Origin: Aureimonas sp. ME7
GTDB taxonomy: Bacteria > Pseudomonadota > Alphaproteobacteria > Rhizobiales > Rhizobiaceae
Direction: 5' to 3'
NCBI RefSeq assembly: GCF_903970965.1
Contig: NZ_CAJCKW010000005.1
Span: forward strand, 237,237 to 301,236
DNA: 64,000 nucleotides
Shown: one piece after another, positions 11,023 through 19,432 of the stretch
Position numbering within the stretch: the first letter of the stretch is position 1
Layout of the letters: the number at the start of each line of letters is the position of its first letter
Made by a program: the position numbers and the translations under genes
The notes under the pieces: model-generated
Told to the model about the DNA's origin: nothing
Databases searched by the model: none
The model's input: the letters and a program-made list of their open reading frames with translations, nothing else

Positions 11023-11598
11023 ATGCGCATCGACGCCATCGCCCGCGGCAAGAACCCGCCCGAGGACATCAACGTCATCATCGAAGTTCCGGTCGGCGGC
11101 CATCCGATCAAGTACGAGATGGACAAGGAAGCCGGCGCGCTCTTCGTCGACCGCTTTCTCTACACGCCGATGACCTATCCCGGGAACTACGGTTTCGTTC
11201 CTCACACGCTGTCGGACGACGGCGACCCGATCGACGTCCTCGTCGTCTCGACCCGCCCGCTGTTTCCCGGCTGCGTCATCAACTGCCGCCCGATCGGCGT
11301 CCTCAAGATGGAGGACAACAAGGGCCTCGACGAGAAGGTGATCGCCGTCCCCTCGCCCGAGTTGACCCAGCGCTACGTCAACGTCACCGAGCACACCGAC
11401 CTGCCGGAGATCACGCTCAAGCAGATCGAGCACTTCTTCGAGCACTACAAGGATCTGGAGCCCGGCAAGTGGGTCAAGATCGGCGGCTGGGCCGGCTCGG
11501 CCGAAGCCAAGACGATGATCCTCGAGGCCGTGACCCGTTTCGACGAGGCCAAGGAGTCGGAAAAGAACCCGACGCCGGTCGGCCAGGAAAACGCTTGA
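11023..11598 (+). CDS. ppa: Inorganic pyrophosphatase (family I)
   Basis: A 191-residue cytoplasmic enzyme hydrolysing pyrophosphate to phosphate, which drives nucleotide polymerisation and activation reactions. The signature DGDPIDVLV supplies the metal-binding aspartates, and [11 protein letters not shown] and KWVKIGGW are also family-specific. The C-terminus is about 13 residues longer than the E. coli enzyme (an acidic and Lys-rich tail ending VGQENA). ATG 11023 is preceded by GGAGATTTCC and matches the family start; an upstream extension of the frame is not coding. A bidirectional terminator follows. Confidence 0.97.
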   Translation: MRIDAIARGKNPPEDINVIIEVPVGGHPIKYEMDKEAGALFVDRFLYTPMTYPGNYGFVPHTLSDDGDPIDVLVVSTRPLFPGCVINCRPIGVLKMEDNKGLDEKVIAVPSPELTQRYVNVTEHTDLPEITLKQIEHFFEHYKDLEPGKWVKIGGWAGSAEAKTMILEAVTRFDEAKESEKNPTPVGQENA

Positions 11599-11606
11599 TC
11601 CCATGA

Positions 11607-11630
11607 AAAGGGGCCGAAAGGCCCCTTTAT
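11607..11630. terminator. Bidirectional terminator between ppa and the transglycosylase gene
   Basis: A perfect 9-base stem AAAGGGGCC / GGCCCCTTT with a GAAA loop, flanked by A and T runs so that it can work on both strands. It separates two convergent genes. Confidence 0.9.
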
Positions 11631-11687
11631 TCTATCCGCACCCCGGACTGCTTCGGATAGAACGGTCCGCCTCGCCTAGCGCTCTCG

Positions 11688-12917
11688 TCAGCGAACGCTC
11701 GCCGCGAGTTCCTTCGTCGGCCAGCAGGTGGCAGGCTGTCCCGCCTTTTCCTGGTAGGCACCGATGGAGCGCCGCGTCTTGAAGCCGGCGAGCCCGTCCG
11801 GCCTGCCGACGTCGTAGCCGCGCGCCACGAGCTTCTCCTGCAGCCGGCCGACGTCGCCGCGCGTCAGGCCGGACACCTTGCGCCACTCGCCTGCGAACGG
11901 TCCGGCACCGCCCATCCGGTCGGCCAAATGCCCGATGAACAGGGCGTAGAGGTCGGAATTGTTGTATTCCTTGATCGTGTAGAAGTTGGGCGTCGCGACG
12001 AAGGCCGGCCCGAAGCGCCCCGCCGGCATCAGAAGATGCCCCGTCGCGCGCATTTCGCCGGCCGGGAATGGACGGCCCGAAACGCGGGCGACGCCGGCCT
12101 TGGCGAAATCGGCGATCGGCCGTCCCTGGTCCGGCCCCTCCAGGGTGCAGGAGACCGAGGCCGGAACCTTCGCCTCGAAGCCCCAGTCGCGGCCCGGCTG
12201 CCAGCCGGACTGGCGGAGATAGTTGGCAATGGAAGCCAGCGTGTCCGGCACCGAGTTCCAGATGTCGCGGCGCCCATCGCCGTCGAAGTCCACCGCGAGC
12301 TTGCGGAACTTTGTCGGCATGAACTGCGGCTGCCCGAGCGCGCCGGCCCAGGACGACTTCATCTGCGCCGGCGTTAGGTCGCCGTCCTCGACGATCCGGA
12401 GCGCCGCGATCAGCTCGGCGCGGAACATTTCCTTGCGCCGGGACAGATAGGCCTTGGTGCCGAGCACCTCGAAGGCGTCATAGGGGATCTTCGCCGACCC
12501 GAAACCGGACTCGCGCCCCCAAATGGCGACGACGATCGGCCCCGGCACCCCGTAGCGCGCCTCGATTTGCTTGAGAACGCCCGCGTACTGCCCAAGGAGC
12601 CCCCGCCCCTTGGCAGCCGTCACGCCCATCTTCGCCTCGTCGAAATAGGCGCTGGGGCTCTGGAACTCGGCCTGACGGCTGGTTTCCTCGACCTTGGCCT
12701 CGTCGCCGGGAAGCTGAAGGTCGGGCAGCTTGGTGTTGGGCTTCACGCCGTCGAACGCGGCATCGAAGGTCCGGCGCGAAACGCCGGCGGCCCGCGCCTC
12801 CGGCCAGATCTCGTCGGCGAGAAAGGTGCGGAAGCCCCGCTCGATCTGCGTCTGGGCCAAGGCCGGCGAGCAGCCGAGGCAAACCAGCGCCAGAACGGCG
12901 CCCCATCGGATCGTCAT
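11688..12917 (-). CDS. Lytic murein transglycosylase (MltB family) with C-terminal peptidoglycan-binding domain
   Basis: A 409-residue exported enzyme that cleaves the glycan strand of peptidoglycan, forming 1,6-anhydro-MurNAc. The N-terminus MTIRWGAVLALVCLGCSPALAQ is a signal peptide with an AxA site around residue 21. The catalytic SLT_2 domain carries WGRESGFGS with the active-site Glu at 136, and QPQFMPTKF. The last 60 residues (LTRGDVGRLQEKLVARGYDVG onward) form a PG_binding_1 domain. There is no clear lipobox, so it is probably soluble in the periplasm, unlike E. coli MltB. Confidence 0.94.
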   Translation of the reverse strand: MTIRWGAVLALVCLGCSPALAQTQIERGFRTFLADEIWPEARAAGVSRRTFDAAFDGVKPNTKLPDLQLPGDEAKVEETSRQAEFQSPSAYFDEAKMGVTAAKGRGLLGQYAGVLKQIEARYGVPGPIVVAIWGRESGFGSAKIPYDAFEVLGTKAYLSRRKEMFRAELIAALRIVEDGDLTPAQMKSSWAGALGQPQFMPTKFRKLAVDFDGDGRRDIWNSVPDTLASIANYLRQSGWQPGRDWGFEAKVPASVSCTLEGPDQGRPIADFAKAGVARVSGRPFPAGEMRATGHLLMPAGRFGPAFVATPNFYTIKEYNNSDLYALFIGHLADRMGGAGPFAGEWRKVSGLTRGDVGRLQEKLVARGYDVGRPDGLAGFKTRRSIGAYQEKAGQPATCWPTKELAASVR

Positions 12918-12952
12918 TCGGCTCGCTCGTCCTTGAATCAGTCGGAATGGTT

Positions 12953-12976
12953 CGGGGGCGAAGGCTAACGCCCCCG
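12953..12976. other. Hairpin between the LysE and transglycosylase genes
   Basis: An 8-base perfect stem CGGGGGCG / CGCCCCCG with an 8-base loop. It lies after the LysE gene on the minus strand and has no T tract, so it may only be a weak terminator or transcript-end stabiliser. Confidence 0.4.
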
Positions 12977-13001
12977 CCTTGCCTCGGTCCTGCGCCTCGG
13001 G

Positions 13002-13619
13002 TCAGGCGTTGCGCAGAAGCGTCCAGGCCGCGGTCGCGGCCAGAACCGTCGCGGCGCCGCGATGGATGCGCGTGAGAATGCTCGGCCTGCGAAGCGCGTC
13101 GCGCGCCCGGGCCGCGATTCCCGCATAGGCGGTCATGATGACGAGAAGCACCAGCGTCGTCAGGCCGGCGAGCACCGCGAAGTCGGTCAGGTGAATGCGG
13201 TCGATCGGAACGATCGTCGGCAGGAGGGCCAGATAGAAGACGATGGTCTTCGGGTTGGACAGGGTGATCAGGTAGCCCGCCGAGAAGCTCGAGCCGAGCC
13301 GGCTGGAGCGTTCCGCCTCGATCCGCGACAGATCGACCGCCGAGCGCCAGAGCTTCCAGGCGAGATAGGCCAGATACAGGGACGCGCCGTAGCGGATAAC
13401 CACGAAGACCTCACCGAAGGCTTCCGCCAGAACCGCAAGCCCGAAGCAGGCGGCGGCGAGATAGGTGAGGTCGCCGAGGGTGAGACCGATCGAGAAGGCG
13501 ACGCCATGCCGGAAGCCCGAGCCGAGCGTGCGGGCGACGAGCGCGACGACACCGGGGCCGGGAATGGCAGCGGCGACGCCGAGCGCGAGACTGTAGGCTA
13601 GAAAGGCGGCGAAGGTCAT
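13002..13619 (-). CDS. LysE family translocator
   Basis: A 205-residue inner-membrane exporter of amino acids or related small molecules. It has about six hydrophobic segments, the family motif IPGPGVVALVARTLGSGFRHG near the N-terminus and SNPKTIVFYLALLP in the middle. The frame is open upstream, but ATG 13619 gives the standard start MTFAAFLAYSLALG. The substrate (Lys, Thr, homoserine lactones or others) is not predictable. No partner regulator lies next to it. Confidence 0.9.
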   Translation of the reverse strand: MTFAAFLAYSLALGVAAAIPGPGVVALVARTLGSGFRHGVAFSIGLTLGDLTYLAAACFGLAVLAEAFGEVFVVIRYGASLYLAYLAWKLWRSAVDLSRIEAERSSRLGSSFSAGYLITLSNPKTIVFYLALLPTIVPIDRIHLTDFAVLAGLTTLVLLVIMTAYAGIAARARDALRRPSILTRIHRGAATVLAATAAWTLLRNA

Positions 13620-13827
13620 CGAAGTCGCATTCCCTGAAGATCCCCCGCCGTTCTGCGCGCGAAGCCTCAAGCTGGCAAGGGTGCGAGAGAGCTTCGCGAC
13701 CCAAATCGAACGGCCCTTACCGCCCTCGGGGCGGCGACTAAGCCATGCGGCGCCTTCCGTCCGGCGCGACGTTGCTCGGCAATCACGATGCGACCGCACC
13801 GACCATTCGAGACGATCGGCGGACGCT

Positions 13828-14433
13828 TCAGATCTTGGTGCGCGAACGCATGGCCGCCGACAGCGTGCCCTCGTCGAGATAGTCGAGCTCGCCGCCGACA
13901 GGCACGCCGTGCGCGAGGCGGGTGACCTTGAGATCGAAGTCGCCGAGCTGGTCGATGATGTAGTGCGCGGTGGTCTGGCCCTCGACGGTGGCGTTCACCG
14001 CGATCACCAGCTCCCGGATCTGCCCCTCCGCGACCCGCTCGACGAGGCGCCGGATGGTGAGGTCGTCCGGCCCGACGCCTTCCAGCGGCGACAGGACGCC
14101 GCCAAGCACGTGATAGGCGGCGTTCAGCGCCTTCGCGCGCTCCAGCGCCCAAAGGTCCGAAACATCCTCCACCAGGATCACCGTGGCCTGGTCGCGCGCG
14201 GGGTCGAGGCAGATGGTGCACGGGTCGCGGGTGTCGATGTTGCCGCAATTGGAGCAGACGCGCACCTTGTCGGCCGCTTCCACCATGGCGTCGCCGAGCG
14301 GGCGCAGGATCTGCTCGCGGCGCTTCACGAGATGAAGCGCCGCGCGGCGCGCCGAGCGGGGACCCAGGCCCGGAAGCTTGGCCAGAAGCTGGATCAGCCG
14401 CTCGATCTCGGGGCCGGCGATGGTCTTGGACAT
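13828..14433 (-). CDS. recR: Recombination mediator protein RecR
   Basis: A 201-residue DNA-repair protein of the RecFOR pathway, which loads RecA onto gapped DNA. Domains in order: the N-terminal helix-hairpin-helix ([19 protein letters not shown]), a C4 zinc finger with Cys 60, 63, 72 and 75, a Toprim domain beginning [16 protein letters not shown], and a C-terminal Walker-B-like part. Length is typical. It is the last gene of the conserved dnaX-ybaB-recR operon, 36 bases after ybaB. Confidence 0.97.
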   Translation of the reverse strand: MSKTIAGPEIERLIQLLAKLPGLGPRSARRAALHLVKRREQILRPLGDAMVEAADKVRVCSNCGNIDTRDPCTICLDPARDQATVILVEDVSDLWALERAKALNAAYHVLGGVLSPLEGVGPDDLTIRRLVERVAEGQIRELVIAVNATVEGQTTAHYIIDQLGDFDLKVTRLAHGVPVGGELDYLDEGTLSAAMRSRTKI

Positions 14434-14469
14434 GGCGTGGGACGGCCCGGAGAGAACGCGAAGGTCGGA

Positions 14470-14793
14470 CTAGAACGGCAGCTTCATGCCGGGAGGCAGC
14501 GGCAGACCGGCGGTCAGCGCCTGCGTCTTGTCCTGGATCTCGGCGTCGAGCTTGCGCTTGGCGTCGGCATGGGCGGCGACGATCAGGTCCTCGAGAATGT
14601 CCTTCTCGTCGGCCTTGAGAAGCGAAGCATCGAGGTCGAGCGAGACGAGTTCGCCCGTGCCCTTCAGCGTCACGGACACGACGCCGCCGCCGGCCTGCCC
14701 CGTGGCGGTCGCCTCGGCGATCTCGGCCTGCAGCCCCTGCATCTTCTCCTGCATGGCCTTGGCCTGCTTCATCATGCCCATGAGATCCTTCAT
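14470..14793 (-). CDS. YbaB/EbfC family nucleoid-associated protein
   Basis: A 107-residue dimeric DNA-binding protein. The sequence starts [19 protein letters not shown] (long N-terminal helix) and continues with the family's beta segment [21 protein letters not shown]. Its position between dnaX and recR is one of the most conserved bacterial gene orders and supports the assignment. Confidence 0.95.
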   Translation of the reverse strand: MKDLMGMMKQAKAMQEKMQGLQAEIAEATATGQAGGGVVSVTLKGTGELVSLDLDASLLKADEKDILEDLIVAAHADAKRKLDAEIQDKTQALTAGLPLPPGMKLPF

Positions 14794-14825
14794 GCGGCCC
14801 GTCCTTTCCGTGTCGTGTCGGGTTT

Positions 14826-16781
14826 TCAGTCGTCGTCGGGATCGGCGTCCGTGTCGAACACGTCCGCTTCCCCCATGTCGTCATCCGCGCCGCCGAAACC
14901 AAGGTCGGACGGGTCGACGTCGATCTGCTCGGGAAACCCGTCGTCCCCGCTCGCGTCCGCGACCGGCACGGGCGCTTCCTCCTCCGCCTCTTCCGGCTCG
15001 CCGCGCAGGCGCACGTCGCGCACGCTCGCGCCCGGCACGAGGGCGAGGATCGCCGCGACCTCCGGATCGGCTTCGGCTTCGGCGACGAGCCGCGCCTTGC
15101 GCGCGGCCTCCGCCTCCTCCAGCGTTTCCCCGCCGCCCGAGCCCGCCACGGTCACGACCCAGCGAATGCCGGTCCAATCGAACAGGCGCTTCATCAGATC
15201 GCCCGGCAGCACCGGCGGCGCGCCGTCGGCGAGCTGCACCTCGAGCCGCCCCTCGGCCATGCGCACGAGGCGGATGTAGCGCCGGATCCAGGCCTTCATG
15301 CGCGAATCGCGCTTCTCGCCGGCCAGACGCTCCAGGTCGCGCAAGGTGGCGGGCATGTCGCCGGGGCTGAGCGAGGGCGCAGGCGCCGCGGTCTGCTGGA
15401 CCGGCTGCGCGGTGGAGGCGACCATGCGCGCGGCGAGACTCGCGCCGCCACTCGCCCGCATCTGCGGTGCCTGAGGGGGCGGGGATGCGGACGTCGTCGC
15501 CATCGCCGAAGCCGGCGCGGAGGACATGGAGGCGCCCTGCCCGCCATTGCGGACGGGAGAAGATCCCGCCGGCGCCGAAGCGCCATCGCTCCGACCAGCG
15601 TCGCCGACGCCCTGAAGCAGCTTCAGGAGTTCGTCGGGCGCGGGAAGCGTCGCGGCGTAGGCGATGCGGATCAGCGCCATTTCCACCGCCTGGCGCGGCG
15701 ACGCCGCCATGCGCGCTTCCTCGATCGCCTTCAGGAGCATCTGCCAGACTTCCGACAGCGTCTTGACCGAAAGCCGCTCCGCCAAGGCGCCGCCGCGCTC
15801 CACCTCGACGGGTGAGAGCGAGGCGTCGCCCGCCGTTTCCGGCACGAAGCGGAGCGAAGTGACGAGATGGGTGAAATCGGCGAGATCGGTGAGGACCACG
15901 ACCGGGTCCGCGCCGACCTCGTATTGCCCGGCGAACTCGCGCAACGCCCCCGCTCCGTCGCCGCGCATCACGAGCTCGAAGAGGTCGACGATGCGGGCCC
16001 GGTCGGCGAGCCCCAGCATGTCGCGCACCGTCTGCCCGCCGATATGGCCCGCGCCGTGGGCGATCGCCTGATCGGTCAGCGACAGCGCATCGCGCACCGA
16101 GCCTTCGGACGCGCGCGCCAGAAGACGCAGCGCCTCGTCGTCCGCCTCGATCGCTTCGGAGCGCAGAACCTTGCTCAAATGCGCGATCATCGTCGCGGGA
16201 TCGACGCGGCGCAGGTCGAAGCGCTGGCAGCGCGACAGGACGGTGATCGGAACCTTGCGGATCTCGGTGGTGGCGAACACGAACTTCACGTGTTCGGGCG
16301 GCTCCTCCAGCGTCTTCAACAGGCCGTTGAAGGCCTGCGTCGACAGCATGTGGACCTCGTCGATGATGTAGACCTTGTAGCGCGCCGAGACGGGCCGGTA
16401 GCGGACTTGGGCGATGATCTCACGGATGTCGTCGATGCCGGTGTGGGAGGCGGCGTCCATCTCGACGACGTCGACATGGCGCCCTTCCATGATCGCCTGA
16501 TCGTGGATGCCGGGCTCCACCATGTGGATGGTCGGCTGATGGACAGCATCGGTCTCGTAGTTCAGCGCGCGCGCCAGGATGCGCGCCGTCGTCGTCTTGC
16601 CGACGCCGCGAACGCCGGTCAGCATCCAGGCCTGCGCGATGCGCCCCGCCTCGAAGGCATTGGTCAGGGTGCGAACCATCGGCTCCTGGCCGATCAGATC
16701 GTCGAAGGATCGAGGCCGGTACTTGCGCGCCAGAACGCGGTAGGGCGTCGCTTCGCTGGTGGTCTGGATGTCCTCGGCCAT
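14826..16781 (-). CDS. dnaX: DNA polymerase III subunit gamma/tau
   Basis: The 651-residue clamp-loader ATPase. Walker [10 protein letters not shown] is at residues 56-64, the DEVH Walker B box at 141-144 and sensor 1 in [10 protein letters not shown]. The region between residues 70 and 105, which in E. coli binds zinc through four cysteines, contains no cysteine at all here; the zinc module is reduced or altered, as seen in related alphaproteobacteria. After the AAA+ core comes a Pro/Ala/Ser-rich linker (about 390-470), a tau-like domain V and a very acidic C-terminus. I see no A-rich slippery site for gamma production in the linker. First gene of the dnaX-ybaB-recR operon. Confidence 0.97.
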   Translation of the reverse strand: MAEDIQTTSEATPYRVLARKYRPRSFDDLIGQEPMVRTLTNAFEAGRIAQAWMLTGVRGVGKTTTARILARALNYETDAVHQPTIHMVEPGIHDQAIMEGRHVDVVEMDAASHTGIDDIREIIAQVRYRPVSARYKVYIIDEVHMLSTQAFNGLLKTLEEPPEHVKFVFATTEIRKVPITVLSRCQRFDLRRVDPATMIAHLSKVLRSEAIEADDEALRLLARASEGSVRDALSLTDQAIAHGAGHIGGQTVRDMLGLADRARIVDLFELVMRGDGAGALREFAGQYEVGADPVVVLTDLADFTHLVTSLRFVPETAGDASLSPVEVERGGALAERLSVKTLSEVWQMLLKAIEEARMAASPRQAVEMALIRIAYAATLPAPDELLKLLQGVGDAGRSDGASAPAGSSPVRNGGQGASMSSAPASAMATTSASPPPQAPQMRASGGASLAARMVASTAQPVQQTAAPAPSLSPGDMPATLRDLERLAGEKRDSRMKAWIRRYIRLVRMAEGRLEVQLADGAPPVLPGDLMKRLFDWTGIRWVVTVAGSGGGETLEEAEAARKARLVAEAEADPEVAAILALVPGASVRDVRLRGEPEEAEEEAPVPVADASGDDGFPEQIDVDPSDLGFGGADDDMGEADVFDTDADPDDD

Positions 16782-16956
16782 CGGCTCCGGTGGTTCTGTT
16801 GGAAAGGGGCGCCCGATGCGACCGTTTCGCGTCGGCGCGACCCTACGCGGCTTTTCCCAAGATGCAATCGATGGGATGGTGGAAGGCTTGCCATCAAGTC
16901 GCCGTGATGACGCACGATCGCGGATCGTCTCGATATCCTACAGGACAACGTCCGCC

Positions 16957-17559
16957 ATGTCGCTCGACCGCTTTCAGAGAATGCGCCGCTTCTGGCTGGC
17001 GATTGCGATCATCGCGGCCTTCGTGCTGCTCCTGACCGTTCGATCCGGCTGGAGCCACGCCGTTCACGAGCGGATCGAGGCGGTCGGGCTGGGCCTGATC
17101 ATCGCGGGCATTCTGGGGCGCATGTGGTGCACGCTTTACATCGGCGACCGCAAGTCGGCCGAGATCGTTGATGCCGGGCCTTATTCGGTAACGCGCAACC
17201 CGCTTTACGTGTTCTCATCGATCGCGGCGGCGGGCGTCGGCGCGCAGACCGGAAGCCTGATCCTGGCTGCGCTCTTTGCCGCAGGCTGCGTCCTGGCGTT
17301 CCAGATGGTCATTCGGGAGGAAGAGAAGTTTCTCGCCTCCGCCTTCGGCGAACCCTATGCGAGCTACTGCGAGCGGGTGCCGCGCTTCATGCCCGACGTC
17401 AGGCTGTTTCACGACGAGGCCCGCCTGACGATCACCCCGGCCCGGCTGTATCGCACGCTGACCGACGGGCTCGCCTTTCTTCTCGCCATTCCCGCCTTCG
17501 AAGCGGTCGAGCATCTCCAGAACGCCGGATATCTGTCCGTCGCGCTGCGCCTCTGGTAA
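16957..17559 (+). CDS. Isoprenylcysteine/phospholipid methyltransferase-like membrane protein
   Basis: A 200-residue integral membrane protein of the ICMT/PEMT superfamily, which methylates lipids, isoprenoids or prenyl-cysteine with S-adenosylmethionine. Key features are RNPLYVFSS (the R-H/N-P-x-Y motif), a double acidic pair in REEEKFLASAFGEPYASYCERVPRF and four or five hydrophobic segments. ATG 16957 follows an AGGA element; the open frame upstream is not coding. True protein prenylation is unlikely in bacteria, so a lipid substrate is more plausible, but this is inference. Reads towards the minus-strand SRP RNA gene. Confidence 0.85.
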   Translation: MSLDRFQRMRRFWLAIAIIAAFVLLLTVRSGWSHAVHERIEAVGLGLIIAGILGRMWCTLYIGDRKSAEIVDAGPYSVTRNPLYVFSSIAAAGVGAQTGSLILAALFAAGCVLAFQMVIREEEKFLASAFGEPYASYCERVPRFMPDVRLFHDEARLTITPARLYRTLTDGLAFLLAIPAFEAVEHLQNAGYLSVALRLW

Positions 17560-17577
17560 GCGCCGATTCTGAATGGG

Positions 17578-17681
17578 AAAAGGGTGGGAGGCTGGAACGA
17601 TGACCCAAGCCGGATTCGTTGGGGCTGCTTCCTTCCGGACCTGACCCGGTTGGCGAGCGGCTCGTCCACCCCCAACCTCCC
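17578..17681 (-). ncRNA. ffs: Small signal recognition particle RNA (4.5S RNA)
   Basis: The minus strand contains the invariant SRP RNA core (GTCAGGTCCGGAAGGAAGCA), with its asymmetric loop and tetraloop region, at about 17622-17645. The 5' end GGGAGGTTGG pairs with the 3' part CCAGCCTCCC, closing a single long hairpin of about 96 nt between 17586 and 17681. The RNA ends in ACCC followed by four T, giving a terminator-like 3' end. It is the RNA scaffold for Ffh in membrane-protein targeting and belongs to the short bacterial type without an Alu domain. Confidence 0.96.
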
Positions 17682-17687
17682 GCCGCT

Positions 17688-17716
17688 CATATCGTGGAGA
17701 TCGCCAGAAAATGCAA
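17688..17716 (-). promoter_or_regulatory. Sigma-70-type promoter of ffs
   Basis: On the minus strand the -35 box TTGCAT (17716-17711) and -10 box GATATG (17693-17688) are separated by exactly 17 bases. The predicted start, 7 bases further on at 17681, is the first G of the SRP RNA stem. The -35 box overlaps the ATG start codon of the HIT gene, which reads the other way. Confidence 0.75.
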
Positions 17717-18130
17717 GCCGAGCCCGGCACCTTCTTCCTGGACCCGCGCCTTGCGGCCGACACGAGGCCCATCGCCGACCTTCCGCTTTGCCGCCTTCTT
17801 CTGATGAACGACGCGCGCTGGCCCTGGGTGATCCTGGTTCCGCGCCGCGAAAAGCTCGTGGAACTCTTCGACATGACGGCCGAGGACCGCACGCGCCTGT
17901 TCGAGGAAGCCAACGCCGCCGCGCGGGCTCTCGCCGACTTCACGCGAGCGGAGAAAATCAACATCGGCACGCTCGGCAACATGGTGCGCCAGTTGCACGT
18001 TCATGTGGTGGCGCGCTCGACCGGCGATCCGAACTGGCACCGGCCGAACTGGGGCTTCGAAACCGCGCGCCCCTACGCCCCCGGCGAGGCGGACGCGCTT
18101 ACCGCCCGAATGCAGGATCTGGCCGTATGA
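17711..18130 (+). CDS. HIT domain-containing protein
   Basis: A 139-residue histidine-triad nucleotide-binding or hydrolase protein. The motif is QLHVHVVARSTGDPNW with His 96 and His 98; the third position of the classical HxHxH triad is Val 100, which is usual in this proteobacterial subfamily and does not by itself mean loss of activity. The start codon lies inside the ffs promoter of the opposite strand. Its stop overlaps the nudC start (ATGA at 18127-18130), so the two are translationally coupled, suggesting a shared role in nucleotide-derivative turnover. Confidence 0.92.
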   Translation: MQAEPGTFFLDPRLAADTRPIADLPLCRLLLMNDARWPWVILVPRREKLVELFDMTAEDRTRLFEEANAAARALADFTRAEKINIGTLGNMVRQLHVHVVARSTGDPNWHRPNWGFETARPYAPGEADALTARMQDLAV

Positions 18131-19053
18131 ACGCGATTTCCCCGATGCGCCTCGGATTTGCCGGCAACCGCCTGCACCGCGGCGGTGAGCTGCGAACCGC
18201 CGCCTCGCTCGGCGAGGCGCTCGCGCATCCGGACGCGAGGGTGTACCTCGCCGCCGGCGACCAATGGGCGCTGCGGAGCGATCACGAACATTCCGACCCC
18301 GCCTTTTCCGTTGCGGAGGCGACCCGGCTCCTGGACGGGCAGCCGATCGAACTCCTCCTGGGGCACGACTCATGCGGGCGCCCGGTACTCGCAGCGAGGT
18401 CTGAATCGCTCGATACGAGGATCGCGGGCAGTGCCCTCACCTTTCTCGATCTTCGAACGCTCGGGACGGAGGAAACGCTCGACGCGGATACGGAGGGGCA
18501 GCTCGCACAGGCCGCCCATCTTCTGAACTGGCATGCGAACACGCGCTTTTGCGGGCGTTGCGGAGCGCCGACGGTCAGCGAAGCGGCCGGCTTTCGGCGG
18601 CGATGCACGGCCTGCGACCACCTCGTGTTCCCGCGCACCGACCCGGTGTCGATCATGCTGGTACATGATGGCAAGGGGCGCTGCGTCCTCGGCCGGCAGC
18701 CGCAGTTCAAACCCGGCATGTGGTCCTGCCTCGCCGGCTTCGTGGAAGCGGGCGAAACGCTGGAGGACGCGGTTCGCCGCGAAACGCTGGAGGAAGCGGG
18801 CTTGTGCGTCGACGAGGTTCGTTACCATTCCTCGCAGCCGTGGCCCTTTCCGGGCTCGCTGATGATCGGCTGCATGGCCGAGACACGAGACGAGACGATC
18901 CGCTTCGATGCCAACGAGCTGGAGAATTGCCGTTGGTTCGATCGGGAAGAGGTACGGGCCATGCTGGAGGGAAGGCATCCTGAAGGCCTCGCAGTTCCCC
19001 CGCGCTTCGCCATCGCCCATCATCTCATCAATGCCTATATTATAGGCATTTAG
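18127..19053 (+). CDS. nudC: NAD+/NADH diphosphatase NudC
   Basis: A 308-residue Nudix hydrolase cleaving NAD(H) into NMN(H) and AMP; the E. coli homologue also removes NAD caps from RNA. A C4 zinc ribbon (CGRC then CTAC) precedes the Nudix box GFVEAGETLEDAVRRETLEE, with the REUxEE core intact. Downstream the NudC-specific array SQPWPFPGSLM is present. The start overlaps the HIT gene; a longer open frame upstream is not coding. The stop codon lies immediately after an exact palindrome (19031-19049). Confidence 0.96.
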   Translation: MNAISPMRLGFAGNRLHRGGELRTAASLGEALAHPDARVYLAAGDQWALRSDHEHSDPAFSVAEATRLLDGQPIELLLGHDSCGRPVLAARSESLDTRIAGSALTFLDLRTLGTEETLDADTEGQLAQAAHLLNWHANTRFCGRCGAPTVSEAAGFRRRCTACDHLVFPRTDPVSIMLVHDGKGRCVLGRQPQFKPGMWSCLAGFVEAGETLEDAVRRETLEEAGLCVDEVRYHSSQPWPFPGSLMIGCMAETRDETIRFDANELENCRWFDREEVRAMLEGRHPEGLAVPPRFAIAHHLINAYIIGI

Positions 19054-19064
19054 CTTTCTATAAT
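19031..19064 (+). promoter_or_regulatory. Palindrome plus perfect -10 box upstream of the DUF1127 gene
   Basis: An exact 19-base palindrome, ATGCCTATA-T-TATAGGCAT (19031-19049), covers the last codons of nudC. A consensus TATAAT (19059-19064) follows. With a 17-base spacer the -35 position would fall inside the palindrome (TATATT), so there is no ordinary -35 box. This is the layout expected for an operator that blocks or replaces RNA polymerase contact at -35. The transcript leader would be about 135 bases and contains a further inverted repeat (CCTGTTG at 19091, CAACAGG at 19120). Confidence 0.5.
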
Positions 19065-19206
19065 CCGGTGGCGCGACGGCCGTAGAAGGGCCTGTTGGAC
19101 GAGATATGCGCACGCTGCACAACAGGCGTGCAGAAGTTGCTCTGCAACGCAGCATGAGCAGGAGCTATATCTGGCTCATCGAATTCTTGCTCGTTCCGAG
19201 GCAGCC

Positions 19207-19353
19207 ATGATCTCTTCGCTCACCAAGCGTCTTCAGTCCTACCGCACGCACCGCCGTACGATCCTCGAACTGTCCCAGATGGACGACCGCATGCTCTCCG
19301 ACATCGGCGTCATGCGCGGCGACATCGACCGGATGGTTCGCGTCGGTCGCTGA
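19207..19353 (+). CDS. DUF1127 domain-containing small protein
   Basis: A 48-residue basic protein: the arginine-rich N-terminal half (KRLQSYRTHRRTILELSQ) is followed by the family core MDDRMLSDIGVMRGDIDRM. DUF1127 (YjiS-like) proteins are abundant in alphaproteobacteria; in Agrobacterium and Rhodobacter relatives they have been linked to RNA turnover, phosphate and carbon metabolism and stress, but no biochemical activity is assigned. GAGG lies 5 bases before the ATG. It has its own promoter region and a strong terminator. Confidence 0.93.
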   Translation: MISSLTKRLQSYRTHRRTILELSQMDDRMLSDIGVMRGDIDRMVRVGR

Positions 19354-19373
19354 ACGCACCCACGTCCGATACG

Positions 19374-19401
19374 AAAAAGCCCCGCTTCGGCGGGGCTTTT
19401 T
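19374..19401. terminator. Bidirectional terminator between DUF1127 and kdsB-pheA
   Basis: A perfect 12-base stem AAAAAGCCCCGC / GCGGGGCTTTTT with a TTCG loop; A and T runs on both sides allow use from either direction. It separates convergent genes. Confidence 0.92.
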
Positions 19402-19432
19402 GTTGTACGGAGTTCGTTTCGCCGACCGGCCT

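Noticed and set aside
15300..15700. A programmed frameshift site in dnaX
   Set aside because: No A-rich slippery heptamer is seen in the linker region; only full-length tau-like product is supported.
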